Source: Sphingobacterium sp. PCS056 (GTDB lineage Bacteria > Bacteroidota > Bacteroidia > Sphingobacteriales > Sphingobacteriaceae). From it: a DNA stretch of 64,000 bases. A program made the translations under genes and the position numbers. The notes beneath the pieces are model-generated. The model had not been told where the DNA came from. It made no database searches and was given only the letters and a program-made list of their open reading frames with translations. The stretch covers positions 806,001 through 870,000 of the forward strand of contig NZ_CP096883.1 of the NCBI RefSeq assembly GCF_023273895.1, in the 5' to 3' direction. Shown piece by piece: positions 35,093 to 45,532 of this stretch. Each line of letters opens with the position of its first letter. Within the stretch, counting starts at the first letter, position 1.

Positions 35093-38000
35093 GTGGGAAT
35101 TAAAGAAATTATAGAAAAATACGGTCAAAGTGAGCTAACACAAACTTTGACTAAAGCGATACAAGCTAAAAATCCAAAAGTCCAGTTAAAAGGTCTTATC
35201 GGTTCATCAGATGCCGTTGTGGCGGTGGCGAGTTATACCTTACAAGAACGTCCCTATCTTTTTATCCTTCCGACACATGAAGATGCTTCCTATTTCTTAA
35301 GCGACCTCGAAAGTCTCTTGGATAAACAAGTTTTGTTTTTTCCGGCTTCTTACCGTAAACCATTTGACTTCACACAACTCGATGCGACACACGTTCTGCA
35401 ACGTGCAGAAACATTAAATGTATTAAATCATGCTTCTGAGCTTCCAAAAATGGTGGTTACCTATCCCGAAGCAATAGCTGAGAAAGTCATTAACAGAAGT
35501 GATCTGGAGAAAAACACCTTAGAAATAACTGAAAAATCAAAACTCAGTATCGATTTTATTAATGAATTTCTATTTGAATATGATTTCGATCGCGTAGATT
35601 TTGTTTACGAACCCGGGCAATACGCCATCAGAGGTGGAATTGTAGACATCTTCTCCTTTTCCAATGATCTTCCTTATCGTATTGAATTCTTTGGAGATGA
35701 CATCGAAAGTATCAGAACATTTGAAATTGAATCCCAATTGTCGGTAGCAAAAATCCATAAAGTTACCATAGTTCCAAATGTGCAGGCTAAATTTCTTTCG
35801 GCACAAAATATATCCCTATTAGAGTATATTGACAAAGATGCAGTGATCTGGGTAAAGGATGTCCAATTTACATTGGATACCATAAAAGATGGGAATAAAA
35901 AGGCAACTGAATTTTGGAAGGCTTTGTCTGAGAAAGAGAAGAAAGATAATTCAGAGTGGATAAATCCAGCATATGGATTCTCAGACGAAAAAAACTTCAA
36001 TGCCTTGCTCTTTGATTTTCCAATTGTAGAGTTCGGAAAACAGTTCTTTTATAAGCCCGATACAACGATCAAATTTGATATCCATCCGCAGCCCTCGTTC
36101 AATAAAGATTTCAATCTACTGATCCATAATTTCAAAGAAAACGAAAAAAATAAAATTGAAAATTTAATTTTTTCTGATTCCCCGAAACAGATCGAAAGAA
36201 TCTATAAAATTTTAGAAGACCTGGACAAAACGGTTTCTTTCATCCCTATTCATAAAGGATTTCGCGAAGGATTTAGAGACGACAATGTCAAATTAGCCTG
36301 TTATACCGACCATCAAGTTTTTGATCGGTATTATAAGTATAAACGTAAAAAAGGCTACGAAAAAAGCCAAGCAATCACCTTAAAAGATTTACGCGATCTC
36401 AAACCAGGGGACTACATCACCCACATTGATCATGGTGTCGGCAAATATGCCGGTCTAGAAAAAGTCGAAGTCAACGGAAAATCTCAAGAGATGATTCGGT
36501 TGAGCTATGCCGACAATGACCTGCTATATGTCAATATCAACTCATTAAATCGGATTTCCAAATATTCAGGAAAAGAAGGTTCGATTCCGAAAATGAATAA
36601 ACTGGGAACAGATGTATGGGATAAACTTAAGAAAACAACAAAAAAGAAAGTCAAAGATATCGCCCGCGACTTGATCATGCTCTATGCAAAGCGTAAAGCA
36701 CAAACAGGGACTGCCTTTAGCCCCGACAGTTATCTTCAAAATGAGCTAGAAGCTTCCTTTATCTATGAAGATACACCAGATCAAGAAAAAGCGACCGCAG
36801 ATGTCAAGCGCGATATGGAGTCGCCACATCCGATGGATCGACTCGTCTGTGGTGATGTTGGTTTCGGAAAAACAGAAATTGCTATCCGTGCAGCATTTAA
36901 AGCTGTTGCAGACAGCAAGCAAGTTGCGGTTCTGGTACCCACCACGATTCTTGCTCATCAACATTTCCGGACTTTTACCGAACGTCTTAAGGATCTTCCT
37001 TGCACCATCGATTATATCAATAGATTCAAAACAGCAAAACAAATTAAAGAAACCTTAGCCAAATTAGCCGAAGGCAAAATTGATATCATCATCGGCACCC
37101 ACAGATTGGTAAGTAAAGATGTCAAATTCAAAGATTTGGGATTAATGATTATCGATGAAGAACAAAAATTTGGTGTTTCGGTAAAAGAGAAATTAAAACT
37201 ATTGCGTGCCAATGTAGATTCTTTGACATTAACGGCAACGCCTATACCCCGTACTTTACACTTCTCCCTAATGGGAGCCCGAGATCTAAGTTTAATCAAT
37301 ACACCGCCTCCCAATCGTCAACCTGTACAAACAGAATTACATGTGTTCAATGAAACATTGATACAAGAAGCAGTATCCTTTGAACTCGAACGTGGCGGGC
37401 AAGTATTCTTCATCCATAACCGTGTAGCCGATCTTAAACAGCTCGGCGCTATGATCCAAAAATTAGTGCCCAATGCTCGTGTCGGCATCGCACATGGGCA
37501 ACTTGAAGGTGATGATCTGGAAGATGTCATGTTGAAATTTATCAATCATGATTTTGATGTTTTGGTTGCCACGACCATCATTGAAGCAGGATTAGATATT
37601 CCAAATGCAAACACCATCATCATCAACCATGCGCACATGTTTGGTTTGAGTGACCTCCACCAAATGCGTGGACGTGTGGGGCGCTCGAATAAAAAATCAT
37701 TCTGTTATCTATTAAGTCCACCTTTATCAACGTTAACTTCCGAAGCGTATAAACGCTTGTCTGCTATTGAAGAATTCTCCGAGCTTGGGGCAGGATTTAA
37801 TGTTGCTATGCGAGATTTGGATATCCGTGGGTCTGGTAATTTATTAGGCGGAGAGCAGTCAGGTTTTATAGCCGAAATTGGTTTTGAAATGTATCATAAA
37901 ATTCTTGATGAAGCGATCCAAGAATTAAAAGAAGATGAATTCTCAGAAGTATTTGCTGATGATAAAGACCATAAATATGTTTCATTCACACAGATCGACA

Positions 38001-38428
38001 CCGATATGGAAGTATTGATTCCTGATGAATATGTGACGAATATCAGTGAACGCTATAATCTGTACACTGAAATATCGAAACTTGACAATGAGGATCAATT
38101 GACTGATTTTGCAGTATCGCTCGAAGATCGATTTGGTCCGATACCACATGAAGTTTTTGAATTATTTAATACTTTACGCTTACAGTGGTTTGGAAAACAG
38201 ATTGGATTTGAGAAGATATCTTATAAGAAAAATACGCTTAAAGGTTATTTTGTCAATAATCCAAAGTCAGCTTATTTCGAATCCGACCAATTTGGAAAAG
38301 TGTTGGCATTTGTCCAGCAACATCCCGAAATCAGTAATCTAAAAGAAATCAAAAAGCAACTGCGATTGGCATTGAGTAATGTCAATAGCATTAGCTACGC
38401 GTTAAAACTTTTAAAAGAAATGGTTTAG
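35093..38428 (+). CDS. mfd: Transcription-repair coupling factor Mfd
   Basis: 1111 residues, GTG start at 35093. Removes RNA polymerase stalled at lesions and recruits UvrA. UvrB-like N-terminus (1-330), CarD-like RNA-polymerase-interacting domain (about 430-510, LKPGDYITHIDHGVGKYAG), superfamily 2 helicase with VCGDVGFGKTEIA (Walker A) and IIDEEQKFGV (DExQ box), TATPIPRT, and a C-terminal TRCF domain. Complete. Confidence 0.97.
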   Translation: MGIKEIIEKYGQSELTQTLTKAIQAKNPKVQLKGLIGSSDAVVAVASYTLQERPYLFILPTHEDASYFLSDLESLLDKQVLFFPASYRKPFDFTQLDATHVLQRAETLNVLNHASELPKMVVTYPEAIAEKVINRSDLEKNTLEITEKSKLSIDFINEFLFEYDFDRVDFVYEPGQYAIRGGIVDIFSFSNDLPYRIEFFGDDIESIRTFEIESQLSVAKIHKVTIVPNVQAKFLSAQNISLLEYIDKDAVIWVKDVQFTLDTIKDGNKKATEFWKALSEKEKKDNSEWINPAYGFSDEKNFNALLFDFPIVEFGKQFFYKPDTTIKFDIHPQPSFNKDFNLLIHNFKENEKNKIENLIFSDSPKQIERIYKILEDLDKTVSFIPIHKGFREGFRDDNVKLACYTDHQVFDRYYKYKRKKGYEKSQAITLKDLRDLKPGDYITHIDHGVGKYAGLEKVEVNGKSQEMIRLSYADNDLLYVNINSLNRISKYSGKEGSIPKMNKLGTDVWDKLKKTTKKKVKDIARDLIMLYAKRKAQTGTAFSPDSYLQNELEASFIYEDTPDQEKATADVKRDMESPHPMDRLVCGDVGFGKTEIAIRAAFKAVADSKQVAVLVPTTILAHQHFRTFTERLKDLPCTIDYINRFKTAKQIKETLAKLAEGKIDIIIGTHRLVSKDVKFKDLGLMIIDEEQKFGVSVKEKLKLLRANVDSLTLTATPIPRTLHFSLMGARDLSLINTPPPNRQPVQTELHVFNETLIQEAVSFELERGGQVFFIHNRVADLKQLGAMIQKLVPNARVGIAHGQLEGDDLEDVMLKFINHDFDVLVATTIIEAGLDIPNANTIIINHAHMFGLSDLHQMRGRVGRSNKKSFCYLLSPPLSTLTSEAYKRLSAIEEFSELGAGFNVAMRDLDIRGSGNLLGGEQSGFIAEIGFEMYHKILDEAIQELKEDEFSEVFADDKDHKYVSFTQIDTDMEVLIPDEYVTNISERYNLYTEISKLDNEDQLTDFAVSLEDRFGPIPHEVFELFNTLRLQWFGKQIGFEKISYKKNTLKGYFVNNPKSAYFESDQFGKVLAFVQQHPEISNLKEIKKQLRLALSNVNSISYALKLLKEMV

Positions 38429-38455
38429 CATATAAATCAGCAACAGGTTTATCAT

Positions 38456-38494
38456 AAAAAAAGGTTTCTATTTTAATCATAGAAACCTTTTTTT
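38456..38494. terminator. Convergent terminator between mfd and galK
   Basis: AAAGGTTTCTAT / ATAGAAACCTTT around a 7-base loop with A and T runs on both sides. Serves mfd (plus) and galK (minus). Confidence 0.85.
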
Positions 38495-38508
38495 ATTCGA
38501 AGTAGATT

Positions 38509-39660
38509 TTACAAAACCGATGTACCATCATCTGTCTTCACCTGAATAACAGTCAATTCTTTACCAAATTTTGAGAAATATTGCGGCGATACTTGAGCAA
38601 TAAATTGCGCAACAAAATCATCTTTAACAATATTAATCGTACATCCACCAAAACCACCTCCCATTTGTCGAGCTCCTAATACCTCAGCAAATTGTTTAGT
38701 AAAATCTACCAGATAATCTGATTCATCACAACTGACTTCATATTCTTGACTCAATCCATGGTGTGAGGCTAATAAATTTTGACCCAATGCGATCAGATTT
38801 CCAGCCTTCAAATGTTCACAAGCCTCATGTACACGCTCACTTTCTTCGACCACAAATCTTGTTTTTGTATAGACCTCGGCATCTTTACCTTTGACCATTT
38901 CATCCAACATAGCCACTGAAACATCACGCATATTGACAACATCTGGATATTTTTCCTTAATCCAATCAATTGCTTTTTTACATTGCTCCACACGTTTATT
39001 ATAAGCGGTATCACCCAATGCGTGCTTCACATTTGTATTCAACAAAATAATGGTATATCCATCTAAAATTAGAGGAACATATTCATACGCTAAAGACCGA
39101 CAATCTAGTTTCAGAACATGGTCTTTCTTCCCAAAAGTAGAAGCAAATTGATCCATGATACCACATTTAACACCAGCATAAGTATGCTCCGCCAATTGAC
39201 CGATCTTAGGTATTTCCAAACGTTCTATATGCAATTCAAAAAGTTCACTTAAGGCCAATGTTGTCGCACACTCAACAGCTGCAGAAGAAGATAATCCTGC
39301 TCCCAAAGGTACATCACCATCAATATAAAGATTAAATCCCCCAACGTTCAGCCCCCTCTTCTGGATTTGATCCACCACTCCCAGAATATAATTTGGCCAT
39401 TGTAGATCTGAAGGAGCAATGCGATTTAATTCAACTTCATATGTAGCCTTATAATCTTCAGCATACAAAGAAATCAAATCATCGTTCCTTTTCGAAACAG
39501 CAATATAAACAGCTTTATCAATAGCTGCCGGCAATACAAAACCATCATTATAATCGGTATGTTCACCAATAATATTAATTCTGCCCGGGGAGCGTACAAT
39601 AATAGGTTCTTCTTGAAAAATAGATTTAAATTTATTTTGTATGGATTCTTTTGTGATCAT
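38509..39660 (-). CDS. galK: Galactokinase
   Basis: 383 residues. GHMP kinase: signature GRINIIGEHTDYNDGFVLP, ATP loop PLGAGLSSSAAVECA and GGGFGGCTINIV. Phosphorylates galactose to galactose-1-phosphate. Starts 3 bases after the galT stop, so galT-galK are translationally coupled. Confidence 0.97.
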   Translation of the reverse strand: MITKESIQNKFKSIFQEEPIIVRSPGRINIIGEHTDYNDGFVLPAAIDKAVYIAVSKRNDDLISLYAEDYKATYEVELNRIAPSDLQWPNYILGVVDQIQKRGLNVGGFNLYIDGDVPLGAGLSSSAAVECATTLALSELFELHIERLEIPKIGQLAEHTYAGVKCGIMDQFASTFGKKDHVLKLDCRSLAYEYVPLILDGYTIILLNTNVKHALGDTAYNKRVEQCKKAIDWIKEKYPDVVNMRDVSVAMLDEMVKGKDAEVYTKTRFVVEESERVHEACEHLKAGNLIALGQNLLASHHGLSQEYEVSCDESDYLVDFTKQFAEVLGARQMGGGFGGCTINIVKDDFVAQFIAQVSPQYFSKFGKELTVIQVKTDDGTSVL

Positions 39661-39663
39661 TTT

Positions 39664-40713
39664 TTATACGTTTTTATAATGGGTCGTAGAACAGTTTCTT
39701 AGTTGTTGAGCAGCAAATTCAGGAGTAATATCACGTTGCGGATTTGCAAGCATTTCGTAGCCTACCATAAATTTTTTAACAGTAGCTGATCGTAATAAGG
39801 GTGGGTAAAAATGCATATGCCAGTGCCATTCTGGAAAGTCACCACTATTTACCGGCGCTTGGTGCATACCCGCCGAATACGGAAAAGATGTGTTAAAAAG
39901 ATTATCATAACGGGTAGTCAACAACTTCAAAATTGCCGCCAGATCTTCTTTTTCCTTTTCCGAAAAAGCGACGATATTCTGTATCGCTCTTTTACTCACA
40001 ATCATTGTTTCATATGGCCAAGAAGCCCAAAAAGGAACCAACGCTACAAAAGAGTCATTCTCTTCAATAATACGTTCTTGCTTTTTTAATTCAGCCTCCA
40101 CATACGCACTTAACATCGTTTTACCATGCTGATCAAAATATTTTTTTTGATTTTTAGACTCTTTCTGAAGCTCCACGGGAACATGATTTTGCGACCATAT
40201 CTGACCATGCGGATGCGGATTACTACAGCCCATTATGGAACCTTTATTTTCAAATATTTGAATATATTTTATCCAATCATATTTTGCCAAATTAACAAAT
40301 TCCGCTTGCCAAACATCTACAACAGCTTTAATCGCAGGTACCGACATTTCAGGAAGCGTCAGATCATGCCGCGGTGAAAAGGCAATAACCTTACAAATAC
40401 CTTTTTCAGATTCAGCAATAAAAAGTTCTTCTTCATTGATATCTGCCGTAGGTGTATCCTTTAAAAGAGCCGAAAAGTCGTTTACAAAAACAAAACTTTC
40501 CTTATAATCGGGATTAACATCGCCATCTGCCCTTTCGTTTGTTGGGCACAAATAGCACTTTGAATCATATGCTGGTCTTTGCTCTTGATTGTCATCTTCA
40601 ACTTGTCCTTGCCAAGGTCTTTTACTTCGATGTGGAGATACGAGAACGCGTTCACCGGTCAGTATATTCAACCGAGTATGGGGATCCGAATTAATTTCGA
40701 ATGTTTGCTGCAT
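39664..40713 (-). CDS. galT: Galactose-1-phosphate uridylyltransferase
   Basis: 349 residues, HIT superfamily. N-terminal RLNILTGERVLVSPHRSKRP, zinc-site cysteines CYLCP, and the active-site HPHGQIW with the nucleophilic His in SNPHPHGQ. Transfers UMP from UDP-glucose to galactose-1-phosphate. First gene of the galTK unit. Confidence 0.97.
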   Translation of the reverse strand: MQQTFEINSDPHTRLNILTGERVLVSPHRSKRPWQGQVEDDNQEQRPAYDSKCYLCPTNERADGDVNPDYKESFVFVNDFSALLKDTPTADINEEELFIAESEKGICKVIAFSPRHDLTLPEMSVPAIKAVVDVWQAEFVNLAKYDWIKYIQIFENKGSIMGCSNPHPHGQIWSQNHVPVELQKESKNQKKYFDQHGKTMLSAYVEAELKKQERIIEENDSFVALVPFWASWPYETMIVSKRAIQNIVAFSEKEKEDLAAILKLLTTRYDNLFNTSFPYSAGMHQAPVNSGDFPEWHWHMHFYPPLLRSATVKKFMVGYEMLANPQRDITPEFAAQQLRNCSTTHYKNV

Positions 40714-40782
40714 GGTCTTATTTCTTTTTCATAATTTAATCCTTAAAGATAGTAATTACGCTGTTAAACAGAATGGGAATAT

Positions 40783-40818
40783 AAAAAAATAAGCACTCGA
40801 AGGAGTGCTTATTTTTTT
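40783..40818 (-). terminator. Intrinsic terminator after the metallophosphoesterase
   Basis: AAATAAGCACTC / GAGTGCTTATTT with loop GAAG and a T run on the minus strand, about 80 bases past the metallophosphoesterase stop. Confidence 0.8.
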
Positions 40819-40898
40819 ATACTGAATAGGATTGTCGCATATGAAGTCAAATAATCATACTCGTTTATTGCTCGTAGAATACCAATAAACAATTCTAT

Positions 40899-42176
40899 TT
40901 ATACAAGACCTTTAGGATCATTTCCTTTAACGAGTTCAAAAATAGTGATTTCAGGCAAGATACCAACACGGCCCGGATATCCTAAAAACCCATAGCCCAC
41001 ATTCACATAAAGTTGTTTATTTTCTTTCTCTTTGTACAACCCCGCCCACTCTTTATATACATATTTAGCTGGGCTCCATTGTACATTTTTAAAACGGACA
41101 CCAAACTGCATACCGTGCGTATGTCCAGCAAACATAACATCTACATCAGTATCGAGTACCTGAGCACGCCAATGTGAAGGATCATGGGAAAGAAGTAATT
41201 TAACTGCTTGCTCTTCAGTCCCTAATAAGGCTTTTTTCAAATCTCCATGCTTAGGAAATCTTCCCGTACCCCAATTCTGAACGCCGATAATCGCTAATTC
41301 CTCATGATTAACTTTTAAGATCCGATTTTCATCATTCAAAAGATCCCAACCCATTACTTTATGGGTCTGTATCAAATCTTGAAGATTCTTTCTCTTAGCG
41401 GCTGAATCTTCTTTCCCAAAATAGTAATCGCCATAATCATGATTTCCTAAAGTAGAAAATACACCTAGATCAGCCTTTACGCGTGAGAAAATATCCTGAT
41501 AATCCCGCATCTCCGAAGCAACATTATTGACCAAATCACCGGTAAAGAAAATAGTATCCGGTTTTTCATTCAATAATAAATCAACTCCGCCATTAACGGC
41601 TTTTCTATTGTAAAATGAACCCGAATGCACATCTGAAATTTGACCGATCGTCATACCATGAAATGCTGCCGGTAAATTTGGTAAGTATAATTTTTGACGA
41701 CGAACCCGATAATCATAAGCTCCAGAAATAATTCCCCAGCTTAAAGGGACTAATGGTGAAGCACCAACAAGAATTCCTGCTTTTGTTAAAAAATCCGAAC
41801 GTGTTATCCCTTTCACAGGCTCTTCTGCTATTGGCATTTCCAATACATTAACCGCCTGTTTAACCGTTTTTTTGGGAGTAACCAATCTCGTCAACCACAA
41901 TCCCCCTCTTCTTATGTCATCTAAAATAAGTACAAAGAAAAAGAAAAACTTAGAGGCTGCTGTCAGAAAAAATGCAACTAAAAAGATCGATCTTACCGTC
42001 AACGGTATATTAAACTTAAAGGATATTATAACTCCCAAAGACAATAGAATTGAATAGCTCCACCAAAGTATTGCAAAAGTTTTAGTTTTTGCAAATTTGA
42101 TTTTAGTAGCCTTCAATGCAAAAAAGATATAAAAATCTAATATTAGAAGTACAAATACATTAATTATTAACATCAT
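40899..42176 (-). CDS. Membrane-anchored metallophosphoesterase
   Basis: 425 residues. Three or four membrane helices in the first 100 residues, a Tat-like segment (TRSDFLTKAGILVGAS) and then a calcineurin-like phosphoesterase domain (about 165-425): QISDVHSG, FFTGDLVNN, TLGNHDYG, LLSHDPSHW, FAGHTHGMQ. Similar to YaeI/YkuE-type enzymes, which include UDP-2,3-diacylglucosamine or related lipid phosphatases, but the substrate is not predictable. Starts 16 bases after hemH. Confidence 0.9.
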   Translation of the reverse strand: MMLIINVFVLLILDFYIFFALKATKIKFAKTKTFAILWWSYSILLSLGVIISFKFNIPLTVRSIFLVAFFLTAASKFFFFFVLILDDIRRGGLWLTRLVTPKKTVKQAVNVLEMPIAEEPVKGITRSDFLTKAGILVGASPLVPLSWGIISGAYDYRVRRQKLYLPNLPAAFHGMTIGQISDVHSGSFYNRKAVNGGVDLLLNEKPDTIFFTGDLVNNVASEMRDYQDIFSRVKADLGVFSTLGNHDYGDYYFGKEDSAAKRKNLQDLIQTHKVMGWDLLNDENRILKVNHEELAIIGVQNWGTGRFPKHGDLKKALLGTEEQAVKLLLSHDPSHWRAQVLDTDVDVMFAGHTHGMQFGVRFKNVQWSPAKYVYKEWAGLYKEKENKQLYVNVGYGFLGYPGRVGILPEITIFELVKGNDPKGLV

Positions 42177-42192
42177 CGTTTATGAATTTATA

Positions 42193-43221
42193 TTAAGCAT
42201 CCAAAGCGATACGCTTTAATGCTGCAATCCATTTAGGGTCACCGTTTAGACTTTCAACAAGTTGAACCTCCTCGCCTCCTAAATGTTTAAATTCATTAGC
42301 ATATTCCACGCCAATCTCGTCAATCGTTTCGATACAATCAGCAACAAACGCTGGACTAAACACTAAAAGCTTTTTCTTGCCCTGCTCCGCTAAATTCTCT
42401 AATAATGTAGATGTATAAGGCTGAATCCAAGGTTCTTTCCCTAATCTGGATTGAAAACAGATGCTATATTGATCCTTTTGCAAACCCAGTTCCTGAGCGA
42501 TCGCACGTGTAGTAGCATGACATTGTGACAAATAGCAAAAAGAATTGACCGTATTTTTACAAGAATCACAACCATCTTCCGGACAAACTAACTGCTTAGT
42601 CGGATCTACTTTACCCAATTGACGCACAGGAAGCCCATGATAACTGAAGACTATGTGATCAAAACGAGCAATATCATGCTGCCTAGCGTGATCCGCGAAG
42701 GTCTCAATCATCAATGGCTCTTGACAATAGCTGCTGACAAAACTCATACTTGGCAAATAATTCCATTTACGGATCAATTCCATCACACGGTCGATAACCG
42801 ACCCACTAGTTGCCGAAGCATATTGTGGAAACAAGGGAATAACACGTATAGAATCTAACATCATACCCTCCAGGTTTTTCAACGCATTTTCAATAGAAGG
42901 ATTCTGATAACGCATCGCGAGCTCAACATGATATTCATCCCCCAATGATTCTTGCAATAAATCACGTTGGATGACACTGTAATGCATCAACGGAGAACCG
43001 GTTTGCTCATCCCAGATCGTTTTGTATATCTTGGCTGACTTTGGCGCACGCGTCGGAGCGATAATTCCTTTGACTAAAAGAGTCCTATTGATATAAGGAA
43101 TATCAATAACTCTTCCATCCATTAAAAATTCCGTTAAATATTTTCTAACATCTGATGTTGCAGGACTATCTGGAGTCCCCAGCTGAACTAATAAAATTCC
43201 TTTGGTAGCTTTCTTACTCAT
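42193..43221 (-). CDS. hemH: Ferrochelatase
   Basis: 342 residues from the ATG at 43221 (MSKKATKGILL); a TTG three codons upstream is less likely. Inserts Fe2+ into protoporphyrin IX. LVQLGTPDSP, the catalytic FSYHGLP with conserved His, SRLGKEPW, and CIETIDEIGVEY. A cysteine set CPEDGCDSCKNT near residue 210 resembles the 2Fe-2S or metal ligands of some bacterial ferrochelatases. Operon with the phosphoesterase. Confidence 0.95.
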   Translation of the reverse strand: MSKKATKGILLVQLGTPDSPATSDVRKYLTEFLMDGRVIDIPYINRTLLVKGIIAPTRAPKSAKIYKTIWDEQTGSPLMHYSVIQRDLLQESLGDEYHVELAMRYQNPSIENALKNLEGMMLDSIRVIPLFPQYASATSGSVIDRVMELIRKWNYLPSMSFVSSYCQEPLMIETFADHARQHDIARFDHIVFSYHGLPVRQLGKVDPTKQLVCPEDGCDSCKNTVNSFCYLSQCHATTRAIAQELGLQKDQYSICFQSRLGKEPWIQPYTSTLLENLAEQGKKKLLVFSPAFVADCIETIDEIGVEYANEFKHLGGEEVQLVESLNGDPKWIAALKRIALDA

Positions 43222-43313
43222 TAGAAACAAAAGTAAGCAAATTACATGGTAGATAGGGCTATCTAGGACAAAATGAAATATTTATGACTTGAGATTTACA
43301 AGGATTTACAAGG

Positions 43314-44162
43314 TTATACTGCTTCCAAAAAAGATTTGACTTCTTGCATCAGCCACATCGGTGTAGATGTGGCCCCACATATACCCACACGATCATTTTC
43401 TTGAAATACTTGAATGTCAATTTCTCCTACTTCCGAAACAAAATAAGTATTGGAATTTTCTTTAAGACATACTTCAAAAAGCACTTTACCATTGGACGAT
43501 TTTTTGCCCGAGACAAAAATAATCTTATCGTATTTTTTAGCGAAATGTACCAGATCCTCATACCGATTAGATACTTGACGACAAATGGTATCATTGGCTT
43601 TCACTTCATACCCTCTCTTGATCAATTCATCTTTGATCTGGTAAAATTTATCAACACTCTTGGTGGTCTGGCTATAAAGTGTAAAGGAAGCGGGCAAGTC
43701 TGCATCGTCCAATTCGGCAATATCTTGAAAAACCAAAGCTTCATTGTTCGTCTGTCCTTGCAGCCCAACTACTTCGGCATGGCCATGCTTTCCAAAAATC
43801 AAAATCTTCTCTTCCTGATCAAAAGAAGTTTTAATTCTATTTTGCAATTTGAGCACTACAGGACAAGATGCATCGATGAGGGTTATGTTATTTTCCAATG
43901 CGATCTTATATGTCTCAGGAGCCTCCCCATGTGCGCGAATAAGTACTTTCTCGTGCTGTAAGGTCGGCAATACATCATGGCCAATGATGCGTAATCCCTT
44001 CGCCTTAAGTCGGGCAACCTCCTCGTCATTATGGACAATATCACCCAGACAGTATAAATAACCATCTTCCTCCAGAATTTCCTCGGCCATATCTATCGCG
44101 TAGACAACACCAAAACAAAATCCCGAATCTTTATCAATATCAACTGTTAGATTTAATGCCAT
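43314..44162 (-). CDS. ispH: 4-hydroxy-3-methylbut-2-enyl diphosphate reductase
   Basis: 282 residues. Last step of the MEP isoprenoid pathway. The three Fe-S cysteines lie in DSGFCFGVVYAI, DASCPVV and DTICRQVSNRY; SSNGKVLF and CGATSTP also match. Complete and monocistronic. Confidence 0.96.
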   Translation of the reverse strand: MALNLTVDIDKDSGFCFGVVYAIDMAEEILEEDGYLYCLGDIVHNDEEVARLKAKGLRIIGHDVLPTLQHEKVLIRAHGEAPETYKIALENNITLIDASCPVVLKLQNRIKTSFDQEEKILIFGKHGHAEVVGLQGQTNNEALVFQDIAELDDADLPASFTLYSQTTKSVDKFYQIKDELIKRGYEVKANDTICRQVSNRYEDLVHFAKKYDKIIFVSGKKSSNGKVLFEVCLKENSNTYFVSEVGEIDIQVFQENDRVGICGATSTPMWLMQEVKSFLEAV

Positions 44163-44285
44163 AATAATACAAAGTTACGCATTTCCTGATACTCCAAGAA
44201 AATACTTTTACCAAAGAAAATCAACAAGAATTGATCCATAATAATAATATAACACGCTAATCTTTCAGTTATTGGTGAAAATCAT

Positions 44286-44293
44286 TACTTTTG
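44286..44293 (+). promoter_or_regulatory. -7 promoter element of ndk
   Basis: TACTTTTG fits TAnnTTTG exactly, 17 bases before the chosen ATG at 44311. It lies inside an upstream in-frame extension and argues against the earlier start. Confidence 0.5.
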
Positions 44294-44310
44294 CAAAAAA
44301 AATAACATTA

Positions 44311-44730
44311 ATGGCAACTAACAGAACTTTTACGATGATCAAACCAGATGCAGTTGCAAATGGTCATATCGGCGCAATTTTGAATGATATTATTGCAGGT
44401 GGTTTCAAAATCGTAGCAATGAAATATATTCAATTGTCTACAGAAACAGCTGGTGCATTTTATGCAGTACACAAAGAGCGTCCTTTCTATGGAGAATTAG
44501 TAAACTTTATGACTTCTGGTCCTATCGTTGCTGCAATCTTAGAGAAAGACAATGCTGTTGAAGACTTCCGTACATTGATCGGTGCTACTAACCCAGCTGA
44601 TGCTGCAGAAGGTACAATCCGTAACAAATATGCAAAATCTATCGATGCAAATGCAGTTCATGGATCTGATTCAGATGAGAATGCACAGATCGAAGGTGCT
44701 TTCTTCTTTTCACAATTTGAAAGATTTTAG
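44311..44730 (+). CDS. ndk: Nucleoside diphosphate kinase
   Basis: 139 residues from the ATG at 44311 ([15 protein letters not shown]). The open frame extends 13 codons upstream, but that part contains the -7 promoter element and the family begins at MATNRT. Active-site NAVHGSDS holds the phosphorylated His. Balances NTP pools by phosphate transfer from ATP. Terminator follows. Confidence 0.96.
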   Translation: MATNRTFTMIKPDAVANGHIGAILNDIIAGGFKIVAMKYIQLSTETAGAFYAVHKERPFYGELVNFMTSGPIVAAILEKDNAVEDFRTLIGATNPADAAEGTIRNKYAKSIDANAVHGSDSDENAQIEGAFFFSQFERF

Positions 44731-44745
44731 TCCAGCACTATTCAT

Positions 44746-44783
44746 AAAAAAGGCTTTCAATATCATGTTGAAAGCCTTTTTTT
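44746..44783. terminator. Convergent terminator between ndk and the DUF2490 gene
   Basis: AAAAAAGGCTTTCAA / TTGAAAGCCTTTTTT with a 7-base loop. Works for both flanking genes. Confidence 0.85.
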
Positions 44784-44789
44784 ATGAAC

Positions 44790-45467
44790 CTAGTTGATCT
44801 GATGATGCAACGATAATAAAATATGATTCGTCCCTTTGGAGGATCCCACATGCTGTCTCATATAGCCTAACTGCATACCTAAATTATTTCTTATTTTATA
44901 ACCAGCACCAACATACAAGCGATTCCTATCAAATGTTTTTATATGGTCATCCTGAAAAAGATTGATAAAAACTTCATTATAAAAGGAAGCGTAAATCGTA
45001 TTTTCTTGCATTTTCAGCGTTGTTAAAGGTAAGTCAGCAAAAAAGACATACCTTCCTCTGCCACGAAAATCCTGGTCTTCAATAAATCTTTCCTCCAACC
45101 TGAGTCGATGTCTCAACATGAACCTTCCAGCAGTTTGTTTAGCCAAGGCCTCTTGATAGATTCTATTTTCTCGAAACGGATTATTGGGTTCGCCTCTTGA
45201 TTCCGAATGAATATAACCATAACCATTTGTGATGCTCAACCAAGGTAATACTTCGTATTGAAGCCCCAGCCTGAATAAAGTTTGATTATGATCTCCAAAA
45301 ACTTGATGGTCCCGTAACTGCAATTCATGATGAATTGAAAATTTTGATTTATTGATTTTAGTATTTCCAAAATAAATAAACCAACCTTGTGGTGCTTGTT
45401 GACTATAAGCCGTAGTACAGAAGAAGCTAATAAGAAATAATAAGATGGAAGTTAAGTAGATATTCAT
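44790..45467 (-). CDS. DUF2490-family outer-membrane-like protein
   Basis: 225 residues from the Met at 45467 (MNIYLTSILLFL), which gives a proper signal peptide ending near TTAYSQQ; the frame extends 17 codons further upstream without a signal. The rest alternates aromatic beta strands (GWFIYFGNTKI, FRLGLQYEVLPWLSITNGYGY, RFMLRHRLRLEERF, NRLYVGAGYKI) as in a small outer-membrane barrel. Function unknown. Confidence 0.85.
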   Translation of the reverse strand: MNIYLTSILLFLISFFCTTAYSQQAPQGWFIYFGNTKINKSKFSIHHELQLRDHQVFGDHNQTLFRLGLQYEVLPWLSITNGYGYIHSESRGEPNNPFRENRIYQEALAKQTAGRFMLRHRLRLEERFIEDQDFRGRGRYVFFADLPLTTLKMQENTIYASFYNEVFINLFQDDHIKTFDRNRLYVGAGYKIRNNLGMQLGYMRQHVGSSKGTNHILLSLHHQIN

Positions 45468-45532
45468 TATTCTAAAATAAAAATATGGATTAGAATAATG
45501 AATATTTTCATGTAACAATATCCTATTGTTTT

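Noticed and set aside
44272..44310. Upstream extension of ndk
   Set aside because: Contains the -7 promoter element and non-family residues; NDK begins MATNRT.
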